The notes beneath the pieces were generated by a model. The model was given only the letters and a program-made list of their open reading frames with translations. It was not told where the DNA came from and ran no database searches. From NCBI GenBank assembly GCA_035505375.1, contig DATJQV010000078.1, forward strand, positions 1 to 44,942: a stretch of 44,942 bases of DNA. The letters run 5' to 3'. The position numbers and the translations under genes are program-made. Below, in pieces: positions 37,784 to 44,942 of this stretch. Within the stretch, counting starts at the first letter, position 1, and each line of letters opens with the position of its first letter. The stretch is from a bacterium (lineage in GTDB: Bacteria > Hydrothermota > Tepidihabitantia > Tepidihabitantales > Tepidihabitantaceae).

Positions 37784-40700
37784 GTGAGAATCAAAGAGCT
37801 TCAGCTCATCGGGTTCAAGTCCTTCATGGACAAAGCTACGCTGCGGTTCTCCCCCGGCCTGAACGCCGTCGTCGGGCCGAACGGCTGCGGCAAGACCAAC
37901 GTGCTGGATGCACTCCGTTGGGTCTTGGGCGAGCAATCGTTTACGCTGCTGCGTTGCGCGAAGAATGAGGATCTCATTTTCGGCGGCACAGCAGCGGTGG
38001 CACCGGTGAACTATGCCGAGGTCAGGCTGGTGCTGGACGACGTCGCGCCGAGCGAAGGCCAACCGGCCGCCGAAGTCGAGATCCGGCGCCGCTATTTCCG
38101 CTCGGGCGAGAGTGAGTACTACCTGAACAAGCAGCCCTGCCGCCTGCGCGACATTCAGGAGGTGTTCTTCTCGTCAGGCGCCGGCACCAAGGCTTACTCG
38201 ATCTTCGACCTGCGCCAGATGCGCGAGATCATCTCGGGCAACATCCGGAAGATGTTCGAAGAGGCGGCCTCGCTCGCCAAGTACCAGGATGCCAAGGCCG
38301 ACTGCCTGCGTAAGCTGGAACTGACCAACAGCGACCTGCTGCGTCTCGATGACATCATCGCCGAGCGCGAACGGTACGTGCGCAGCCTGCAGCGGCAGGC
38401 GGGCCGGCTCCGGGCATTTGACAAGCTGAAAACCGAGGAGAAGGGGCTGCGCCTGGTTGAACTCAAGGCCGACTTTGAGGCCATGCAGCGTGACCTGCGG
38501 CAAGCGCAAGTTGACACCGAGTCGATGGAGCAGGCTGAGGCGACGCGAGTGGCCGACATCCGACGGCTCGAAGAAGAACTGAAGACACAACGTGGCCGCG
38601 TGCGGGACCTGCAAGTGCTGAAGGATGAGTTGGGGGCGAAGGTGCAGGCCCAGCGGCAGGTGGTCTCCGACCTGGAAGGACGGAACCTGCTTGCGCGGCA
38701 GCGAATTGAACTGCTCACCGGCGCTACGGCACAGGGCGAGACCGAGCGCGCCGCCCTGGGGGAAAACGTCCGGCAGATGGAACAGACGTTCGAGCAGACC
38801 TTGGGAAAGCTGGCCGCGGTCAATGAGCGGCAGGCTCAGTCGCAGGACAAGCTCGAGCACCAGCGGGCCGCAGTCCAGAGAATCGAAGAACAGCTCTACG
38901 GACTCCGCAGCCACGAGGCCGAACTTCGGCGGCAGGCGCAGGACCGGCTCGAACAGGGGCAGAGCAGCCGGCAGGAACTGGTCCGGCTCGACGCGGCACT
39001 CGAGAACCAGCGCGAGACCAACGCGCGGCTCAACGCCGAGGCGGACGGCGTGAAGGCGCGTCTGGCACGCAACCAGGAGGAGGTCGCAGCCACGCGTCAG
39101 AAGACGGCCGAGGCGGAAGCCGCAATCGAGGCGGGCCGCAAGCGGCTTGAGGCGCTGCGCACGGAATTGGTCCGCACCCGCGACGAACGAAACCGGTTGC
39201 GCGACCGGGCCGCGAAGCTGCGCGAAGAAAAGGCCGGGCTTGAGACCGGGCTCGCCCTGCTGCGGGCCGCGATTGCGAGCGCACAGGCTGAGACCAGCCG
39301 CGCCGCGCTGGCCGAAGGGCTGCGCGGAGAGGCGAGCGCCTTCCTTGACGTCGCACCCGGCTGGGAGCGGGCGTGCGAGGCAGCGTTTTACTCCATTGTC
39401 GACTTCCTCGTGGTCGACGCCGGCGCGGAGAAACTGGCCGCGACGGCCGGAATGCGGTCCGACCTCCGTTTCGGCTTCCTCACGTCGTCGGTGACCGATG
39501 CCCAGAATCAGCCCGCTACGCCGGCCGGCGATGCCGTCATCCACCCGCTGTCGGCATTCGTCAAGGTCAAGCCGGGGGCACCGGCCGCCTTGCGGCGCCT
39601 GGTAGAAACATGCCTGGTGGCCGAAAGCGTTTCGGAGCTGGACCGGCTACCGACGCAGTTCCCGGGTTGGTCGGTCGTCACCCGCGACGGCATGTGCCGG
39701 TTCCCGGACGGGCGCCTGGTGATCGAGGGGCACGAGAGCGGACGGCTCAGCGCCGGCCGGGCCATTCGCGACAAGAGCGAACGTCTGGCTGCGGTCGATG
39801 CCGAGCTGGAACAGACGGCGGCGGGCGAGATCGCGCTCGCGCTGGGCCGGGAGGAATTGGAGAAAGAGATCGGGCAGGTCGAGTTTGAAATCGGCGAGAC
39901 CGGACGTAAGAAGGCCTCGCTCGACGCCGCGTTCGAGCTGACTGCCGCGAGCGGCGACGAATTGGGACGGGACGTGGAGCGGCTGCGGGCCGCACAGCAG
40001 GCCACCGCGACCCAGATGCGCACTCTGGAGGAGCGACGGGCGACACTGGCCGGAGCGGCCGGGGAGCTCGACGCTCAGACCCAGTCAGGCGTGGCCGCGC
40101 TCCAGCGGATCGAGACCGAGACCCGGGACCTTGAGCAGCAGGTCAAGGCCGGGCTGGAGCTTTCGTCGCAGGCCCTCGCCGAGCTATCGGAGGCGCGCCA
40201 GATCGGGTCGCGGCTTGAGGCCGAGAATGCTTTTGCCAAGCGCCAGATCGACGATGGCCGGCGCAGACTGCAGGAATACGTTACTGCCGCAGAGCGGAAT
40301 CGCGAGGAAACGAAAGTCCTGGAGACGGGAATCGCCGAACGCGCGACGGAGATCGAGCAAGCGCGCGCGGTGCTGTCTGGCCTTGAGGATGAGTTCGGGA
40401 AGCTGCAGATTGCCGAACTGGCCCGCGCCGAGGAGACGCTGGAATCGAACTTGACCGAGCTGCGCCAGGCGCAAGAGCGGAACCGTAATGTCATGATGGA
40501 ACAAAGGATGAAGCTGTACGAGCTGAACCAGCGGTTCGCCACCATTGCTGAGGAGGCCCGGTCGAGCTATGGGACCGACATCGCCACCTTCCAACCCGAC
40601 GCGACCGAAGGTGCCGAGGAACGGCTCGCTCAGGTCCGGCAGCGGATCGAGGCGCTCGGCCAGGTGAACCCGCTGGCGGCCCAGGAGTACGCTCAGGAGA

Positions 40701-41284
40701 AGTCGGATCTGGCAAAACTCGCGACCCAGCGCGAGGACGTGGCCGCGGCCAAGACGAACCTCGAAAGCGCTCTGACCGAGATTGACCGCCACGCGCAGGA
40801 GCAGTTCGCCGCAACCTACGGCGAGGTGCGAGGACACTTCCGTAACATCTTCCAGGCGCTGTTCCTCGAAGGCGAGGCAGACCTCGTCATGACCAACGAC
40901 GCAAACCCGCTCGAATCAGAAATCGGCATCATCGCCAAGCCGCGGGGCAAGAACCCGAAGCGACTTGAGCAACTCTCCGACGGAGAAAAGGCGCTGCTTG
41001 CGGTATCGCTCCTGTTCGCGTTCTACCGAGTGAAACCGGCGCCGTTCTGCTTCCTGGACGAGATTGACGCGCCGCTCGACGACGCCAACGTCGGACGATT
41101 CGCCGACTACCTCAAGAGCATAGCCGATAGGACGCAGGTGGTCATCATCACTCACAACCGGCTGACCGTGGAGCGCGCCGACGTCGTGTTCGGTGTGACC
41201 GCGGAGCAGCCCGGTATCTCAACGCTCGTGTCAGTCAGTCTGGCCGAGTACCGCAAGCAGGCACAGACGGTCACCGCCAGCTAG
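37784..41284 (+). CDS. smc: Chromosome segregation ATPase SMC
   Basis: A 1166-residue structural-maintenance-of-chromosomes protein that, with ScpA/ScpB, extrudes and compacts DNA. Walker A GPNGCGKT (31-38) is in the N-terminal head. Long heptad coiled coils run from about 165 to 505 and 665 to 1010. The hinge (about 510-660) includes FLDVAPGWERACEAAFYSIVDFLVV. The C-terminal head has the ABC signature LSDGEKALLA (from 1064) and Walker B FCFLDEIDAPLDD (from 1088). Length is normal. The GTG start follows the promoter by ten nt, so the leader is at most a few nt. ftsY follows after 3 bp, a common bacterial pairing. No short repeats were found inside. Confidence 0.96.
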   Translation: MRIKELQLIGFKSFMDKATLRFSPGLNAVVGPNGCGKTNVLDALRWVLGEQSFTLLRCAKNEDLIFGGTAAVAPVNYAEVRLVLDDVAPSEGQPAAEVEIRRRYFRSGESEYYLNKQPCRLRDIQEVFFSSGAGTKAYSIFDLRQMREIISGNIRKMFEEAASLAKYQDAKADCLRKLELTNSDLLRLDDIIAERERYVRSLQRQAGRLRAFDKLKTEEKGLRLVELKADFEAMQRDLRQAQVDTESMEQAEATRVADIRRLEEELKTQRGRVRDLQVLKDELGAKVQAQRQVVSDLEGRNLLARQRIELLTGATAQGETERAALGENVRQMEQTFEQTLGKLAAVNERQAQSQDKLEHQRAAVQRIEEQLYGLRSHEAELRRQAQDRLEQGQSSRQELVRLDAALENQRETNARLNAEADGVKARLARNQEEVAATRQKTAEAEAAIEAGRKRLEALRTELVRTRDERNRLRDRAAKLREEKAGLETGLALLRAAIASAQAETSRAALAEGLRGEASAFLDVAPGWERACEAAFYSIVDFLVVDAGAEKLAATAGMRSDLRFGFLTSSVTDAQNQPATPAGDAVIHPLSAFVKVKPGAPAALRRLVETCLVAESVSELDRLPTQFPGWSVVTRDGMCRFPDGRLVIEGHESGRLSAGRAIRDKSERLAAVDAELEQTAAGEIALALGREELEKEIGQVEFEIGETGRKKASLDAAFELTAASGDELGRDVERLRAAQQATATQMRTLEERRATLAGAAGELDAQTQSGVAALQRIETETRDLEQQVKAGLELSSQALAELSEARQIGSRLEAENAFAKRQIDDGRRRLQEYVTAAERNREETKVLETGIAERATEIEQARAVLSGLEDEFGKLQIAELARAEETLESNLTELRQAQERNRNVMMEQRMKLYELNQRFATIAEEARSSYGTDIATFQPDATEGAEERLAQVRQRIEALGQVNPLAAQEYAQEKSDLAKLATQREDVAAAKTNLESALTEIDRHAQEQFAATYGEVRGHFRNIFQALFLEGEADLVMTNDANPLESEIGIIAKPRGKNPKRLEQLSDGEKALLAVSLLFAFYRVKPAPFCFLDEIDAPLDDANVGRFADYLKSIADRTQVVIITHNRLTVERADVVFGVTAEQPGISTLVSVSLAEYRKQAQTVTAS

Positions 41285-41287
41285 CCC

Positions 41288-42172
41288 GTGAATCCGTTCG
41301 CCCGAATCGGTGTCGGCCTGAAGCGTCTTGCGGGCAGTCTGGCCAAGACCCGCCACGTTTTTCAGCGGCTGCTGACGGCGGCCAACACCGAGGAGTTGGA
41401 GGAAGCACTGCTGGCGGCCGACGTGGGCGTCAAAGCGACCGATATCCTTGTGGAGAAAGTGAAGCTGGCGGCCGGCGACCGGCGCGAGGTTCTTGAGACC
41501 GAGATCGCCAGACTGCTGAGCCCGAAGTCGAGCGTCGAGAAGGACGGACCCGCTACGCCTCCGAAGGTAGTGATGATTGTCGGTGTGAACGGATCCGGCA
41601 AGACCACCTCCGTCGGCAAACTGTGCCACCTTTTCGCCGAACAGGGGCAGCGAGTGGTCGTCGCTGCCGCAGACACCTATCGCGATGCTGCGGCCGAGCA
41701 GCTAGGTATATGGGCAGACCGAGCCGGAGTCGAGATCGTCTCGTCCCTGCAAGGGCAGGACGCGGCGGCGGTAGCGTTCGACACAATCCAGAAGGCGGTG
41801 CAGAAGAAGATCGACGTCGTGCTGGTCGACACGGCGGGTCGGCTCCACACCCGCAAGGACCTGATGGACGAGGCGGTCAAGATCAAAAGGGTCTGTGCCA
41901 AGGTGAAGCCCGGAGCCCCGGACGAAATCTGGCTGGTGCTCGACGCAACCGTGGGCCAGAACGGCCTGCGTCAGGCCGCAGCTTTCAACGAGCAGCTCGG
42001 GCTAACCGGCCTTGTCGTTACCAAGCTCGACGGCACGGCCAAGGGCGGCGTGCTGATACCGATTGTGATGGAGCTGGGCTTGCCCGTGCGATTCATCGGC
42101 ACCGGGGAGGGGATCGACGACATGCAACCGTTCGACCCGAATGCCTACGCCACAGCGCTTTTCGAGGACTGA
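41288..42172 (+). CDS. ftsY: Signal recognition particle receptor FtsY
   Basis: A 294-residue SRP GTPase that docks Ffh-ribosome complexes at the inner membrane for cotranslational insertion. The N domain (1-85) is followed by the G domain: GVNGSGKTT (99-107), the insertion-box region [11 protein letters not shown] (129-139), [26 protein letters not shown] and the closing [14 protein letters not shown]. The acidic A domain of proteobacterial FtsY is absent; a short basic helix ([12 protein letters not shown]) may contact the membrane. GTG start 3 bp after smc, so translation is probably coupled. Confidence 0.95.
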   Translation: MNPFARIGVGLKRLAGSLAKTRHVFQRLLTAANTEELEEALLAADVGVKATDILVEKVKLAAGDRREVLETEIARLLSPKSSVEKDGPATPPKVVMIVGVNGSGKTTSVGKLCHLFAEQGQRVVVAAADTYRDAAAEQLGIWADRAGVEIVSSLQGQDAAAVAFDTIQKAVQKKIDVVLVDTAGRLHTRKDLMDEAVKIKRVCAKVKPGAPDEIWLVLDATVGQNGLRQAAAFNEQLGLTGLVVTKLDGTAKGGVLIPIVMELGLPVRFIGTGEGIDDMQPFDPNAYATALFED

Positions 42173-42218
42173 GCAGATAGCTGGAAGTCCGCAACCCCGA
42201 CTCCGGGGCGGCGCCTGC

Positions 42219-43778
42219 CTACGGGGAGTTAGTCCCTTGCTGCTTGTTCTCGGCGGCTCCCTCCGCGTGCGGCCTTAGCGCGTTATCCAGCTCGACCGCT
42301 GCCTCCAAGGCCAGGACTGCCCGCTGGGCCGCGTCACGGACCTCGTTCGGCTCCTTTCCCATCGGCCAGTGCCGGGCCATCCTCCGCAGCCTCGGCAGCA
42401 AGCCGGTCACGCGCAGAGCTGCCAGACCGTCAATCGCAGCACACCGAATATCAGCTTCCGGCGCGTCCAGCGCCGGCTCCATGAATGGAATCGCGGCCGG
42501 GTTGCCGATGCGGCCGAGAGCACGCAGGGCATTGATCCGAACTAGGTCGTATTCGTCGCCGAGTAAGTTCAGGAGCGGCATGGTGCCCGCGAAGTCCCGT
42601 AGGCTGCCCAGGGACTCGGCTGACGTCGCTCTGACCACCGGGTCTCGGTCTCTAAGGGCTCCGATCAGAGCCGGCACCGCCTGGATTTCGCCGACCTCGC
42701 CGAGCGCGTGAGCCGACTCGATCCGCACGGAAGCGACGCCGTCAGAGAGACCCCGGATCAGCCGGTCACAAGCACCCTTGTGCCGTAACCTGCCTAGCAC
42801 GTCGATTGCCTGCACGCGGACGTCGGCCGATTCGTGATTGAGCAGTGCGAAGACCGGCTCGACCGCCAGGTCGCCAAGCGTTTCCAGTCCGTCGACGGCC
42901 GTGGCCGCGACCCTGTTGTCCTGGTCCTCGAGCAGGCGGGCCAGAGTCACGGCCGACCGGGTATGCCGGATGCGGCCAAGCGCGTGCGCTACCGAAAGCC
43001 GAACCCGGGTATCCGCGTCGGCCAGCGCGCCGATCAGCGAGTCGAGTGCAGCCGCGTCGCCGAGCACGCCCAGCAGTTCGGCGGCCGCGGTGCGGACGGT
43101 CGGCTCCTCGCTGGCGAGCAGCCCGGTCAGGGGCAGGACCGATGTCTTGCCCTGGTCAAGTAACTTCCCGAATGCGCGGATGCGTTCGCTGAGGTCATCG
43201 CCCGTCAACGCCTGAATCAGTGGGGTGACCGCCCCGGCACTGACACGGCGCAGCGCGGTCGTCGCCGCATGGCGGACGTTTGCATCCGGGTCCTCCGCGC
43301 ATACGCGGGACAGGATGTCAATCGGCTTGTCACTATCGATGCGGCCGAGCGCCTCCGCCACAGTGGCCCTGACCGCAGGGTTCTCGTCGGCAAACTCGTC
43401 AAGCAGGGCGTCTACGGCAGCCGGGCTCTTGACTTCACCGAGGGCCCGGGCAGCGGTAATCCGGACTTCATCAACCAAGTCGCGCAGCAGTTCTAGGAGT
43501 GGCGCCACGGCGTGTTCGGTGCCGATTCGACCCAGAGCGTCGGCGATCGCGGCACGTGTGGCGGGTTCCGGGTCAGCGAGATGTGCGACCAGGAAGTTGA
43601 GCCCGCGTTCGGTGCGCATCCGCCCGAGCAATTTCGGCACGAATGGGTCGACCGGCGCTTGCCACGTTTCAAGATACCGCGTCAGCGGTTCGACCGCGTC
43701 GGCGCCGAGAGCCACGAGGACGTCGCCGACCAGTGTCCGGACGGAGTCGTCAGGATCCCGGAGCATTAGCACCAGCAC
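42219..43778 (-). CDS. HEAT-repeat protein
   Basis: A soluble alpha-solenoid of about 519 residues from the GTG at 43778. About fifteen HEAT/PBS-lyase-type repeats of 31-37 residues run almost end to end, each with a pattern like DPxxxVRxxAAxALGxIG (for example DPEPATRAAIADALGRIGTEHAVAPLLELL). Such solenoids serve as protein-binding scaffolds; phycobilin lyase activity is not implied. The same frame continues upstream as another repeat (LREIISGLQDPDPAARRRAVETLGR) with no ATG, GTG or TTG, to a CTG at 43877 that overlaps the cutA stop as CTGA; the real protein is therefore probably about 552 residues. Cotranscribed with cutA; converges on ftsY. Confidence 0.88.
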   Translation of the reverse strand: MLVLMLRDPDDSVRTLVGDVLVALGADAVEPLTRYLETWQAPVDPFVPKLLGRMRTERGLNFLVAHLADPEPATRAAIADALGRIGTEHAVAPLLELLRDLVDEVRITAARALGEVKSPAAVDALLDEFADENPAVRATVAEALGRIDSDKPIDILSRVCAEDPDANVRHAATTALRRVSAGAVTPLIQALTGDDLSERIRAFGKLLDQGKTSVLPLTGLLASEEPTVRTAAAELLGVLGDAAALDSLIGALADADTRVRLSVAHALGRIRHTRSAVTLARLLEDQDNRVAATAVDGLETLGDLAVEPVFALLNHESADVRVQAIDVLGRLRHKGACDRLIRGLSDGVASVRIESAHALGEVGEIQAVPALIGALRDRDPVVRATSAESLGSLRDFAGTMPLLNLLGDEYDLVRINALRALGRIGNPAAIPFMEPALDAPEADIRCAAIDGLAALRVTGLLPRLRRMARHWPMGKEPNEVRDAAQRAVLALEAAVELDNALRPHAEGAAENKQQGTNSP

Positions 43779-43873
43779 CCCGGCGGCTTGGCCCCCGCCC
43801 GTTCGACCGAGCGTTTCTACGGCCCGACGTCGCGCGGCCGGGTCCGGGTCCTGCAGTCCGGAGATGATCTCTC

Positions 43874-44236
43874 TCAGCTGCAGGCAGACCTCCGCTTACG
43901 ACCACGCCGGGCGGCAGGCGGGCGCACCGACGCGGCCAGCCATTCAAGGTAGCGGCGGCTGCCGGCGACAATCGGCAGCGCGACTACCTCCGGCGTGTCG
44001 TATGAATGCAGGGCGTCGATGGCGGCGGCCAGCGCGCGGAAGCGAGTCCGGGTGGTCTTCATGAGACAGAGCCACTCTTGGGCGACCTCAAGCTTCCCCT
44101 GCCAGCGGTAGGTGCTCTCAATCGGTCCGACAATCTGTACGCAGGCGGCCAGTCGACGGTCCACCAACGCCTCGGCCATACTGCGGGCAGCCGCTCGGCT
44201 GGAGGTCGTGGTTGCTACCTGAACGAACTTCTCCAC
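43874..44236 (-). CDS. cutA: CutA1-family divalent ion tolerance protein
   Basis: A 120-residue CutA1 homologue (compact trimeric ferredoxin-like fold, linked to metal tolerance, exact role unsettled). Hallmarks are KFVQVATTTSSRAAARSMAEALVDRRLAACVQIVGPIESTYRWQGKLEVAQEWLCLMKT and HSYDTPEVVALPI. The GTG at 44236 gives the usual family start (MEKFVQVATT) and lies six nt after a -10-like box; an upstream ATG at 44263 lies inside the promoter. A basic tail (RRGRKRRSACS) extends beyond the normal end. Its stop overlaps the putative CTG start of the HEAT gene. Confidence 0.9.
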   Translation of the reverse strand: MEKFVQVATTTSSRAAARSMAEALVDRRLAACVQIVGPIESTYRWQGKLEVAQEWLCLMKTTRTRFRALAAAIDALHSYDTPEVVALPIVAGSRRYLEWLAASVRPPAARRGRKRRSACS

Positions 44237-44242
44237 CCTGCA

Positions 44243-44270
44243 AGTGTCCGCAAAGCCGTGCATGAGTCAA
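44243..44270 (-). promoter_or_regulatory. Promoter of cutA (leaderless type)
   Basis: On the minus strand, TTGACT (44270-44265), 16-nt spacer, GACACT (44248-44243), six nt before the GTG. It overlaps the start of the divergent rmlB-like frame. Confidence 0.5.
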
Positions 44271-44942
44271 GCAGAACAACGTGCGCTCGGCACGCTGGAG
44301 TACTCGCGCTCAGGGTGCGTACATGGTAGTGTGAAGTGGTCAGGCCGTTCCCGGCACATCGAAGGCGATGCCCGATATCGGTTCATTCGCGGGCGCATCG
44401 AGGACCCGGCCAAGGTGAAAGAAGCAATGACCGGGGCCGAAGCCGTCGTCCACTTCGCGGCCGAGAGCCACGTTGACCGGTCAATCGCCGACGCCGCGCC
44501 GTTCATTGCCACCAACGTCCTCGGCACGCAGGTCCTGCTCGACGTTGCGCGCCAGGTCGGGGTCGGGCGGTTCGTCCACGTATCGACCGACGAAGTCTAC
44601 GGCGCGCTCGGCAAGGAAGGCGTGTTCACGGAGGCGACGCCGCTGCGGCCGCGCTCGCCCTACGCCGCGTCCAAAGCTGCGGGCGACCTCCTCGCGCAGA
44701 CCTGGTGGGAAACCCATAAACTGCCCGTCATCGTTGTCCGGCCGTCCAACAACTACGGCCCGTACCAGTTCCCGGAGAAGTTCATGCCGGTGATGGTCAC
44801 TAACCTCGTCGAAGGCCGCAAAGTACCGGTTTACGGCCGGGGAGAGAACGTCCGTGACTGGCTGCACGTCGACGACTGCTGCCGGGGAATCGCGCTCGTG
44901 CTCGAACGAGGCCGGCCGGGCGAAGCCTACAACATCGGCGGC
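44262..44942 (+). CDS. rmlB: dTDP-glucose 4,6-dehydratase-like protein, abnormal N-terminus, cut by window edge
   Basis: From about residue 40 this is a clear RmlB/SDR dehydratase: DAVVHFAAESHVDRS-type block (AEAVVHFAAESHVDRSIADAAPFIATNVLGTQVLLD), STDEVYG, the YAASKAAGD catalytic YxxxK, and RPSNNYGPYQFPEKFMPVMV, YGRGENVRDWLHVDDCCRGI up to the edge. The enzyme makes dTDP-4-keto-6-deoxyglucose for surface sugars. The first about 40 residues (MSQAEQRALGTLEYSRSG, then CVHGSVKWSGRSRHIEG) lack the Rossmann TGGAGFIGSN motif and first beta-alpha-beta unit that bind NAD. No coding for it exists upstream, where cutA lies on the other strand. Either a 5'-truncated pseudogene or an assembly junction. Confidence 0.75.
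   Translation, partial: MSQAEQRALGTLEYSRSGCVHGSVKWSGRSRHIEGDARYRFIRGRIEDPAKVKEAMTGAEAVVHFAAESHVDRSIADAAPFIATNVLGTQVLLDVARQVGVGRFVHVSTDEVYGALGKEGVFTEATPLRPRSPYAASKAAGDLLAQTWWETHKLPVIVVRPSNNYGPYQFPEKFMPVMVTNLVEGRKVPVYGRGENVRDWLHVDDCCRGIALVLERGRPGEAYNIGG

Overview
The window is G+C-rich, gene-dense bacterial chromosome. An RND efflux pair, several lipoproteins, CpxP/Spy-like periplasmic proteins and MltG point to a didermic (Gram-negative-type) cell. Three secreted proteins (1403-3358, 17243-19963, 29465-30334) end in a FlgD/Por-type C-terminal sorting-like domain. Such proteins are common in FCB-group bacteria and in candidate phyla such as WOR-3/Stahlbacteria; that placement is inference, and no 16S gene or secretion machinery is visible.

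Layout. 1-1000: an IS3-like element cut by the window edge, a frameshifted lipoprotein gene and a REP-like repeat. 1403-4952: a secreted multi-repeat carboxypeptidase-regulatory-like protein and an orphan CD-NTase. 5079-9023: mltG, ruvX and fusA, with two copies of a GGACAAAG repeat element. 9162-11790: membrane proteins, a conserved hypothetical, nth and tRNA-Gly(CCC). 12027-16316: an RND adaptor and permease. 16317-17242: a 12-bp tandem array and a 5'-truncated copy of the RND gene tail. 17243-19963: a 16-repeat YVTN propeller protein. 20531-22151: a NusG-II protein and a Gx/EcfT fusion. 22258-24547: an ECF sigma factor, zinc anti-sigma factor and two CpxP/Spy-like proteins, with two further proteins of similar layout at 27166-28052. 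28053-29464: a second 12-bp array and a decayed coiled-coil gene. 29465-35917: secreted and PQQ-propeller lipoproteins. 35975-42172: a PP-loop sulfurtransferase, a RAYT transposon, smc and ftsY. 42219-44942: a HEAT-repeat protein, cutA, and an rmlB-like gene whose N-terminus is not homologous.

Three genome-wide habits stand out. (1) Many housekeeping genes have a clear TTGAC-type -35 / TANNNT -10 promoter only 5-10 nt before the start codon, so their mRNAs are probably leaderless. Secreted-protein genes instead carry strong AAGGAG Shine-Dalgarno sites. (2) About ten families of short, roughly heptameric, hairpin-prone repeats lie between genes and also inside reading frames, where they supply linkers, termini and even a membrane anchor. 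(3) Two genes (nth and the HEAT gene) appear to start at CTG codons overlapping the upstream stop as CTGA. The two 12-bp arrays, each held in strict register for more than 20 units, are the most unusual non-coding structures.
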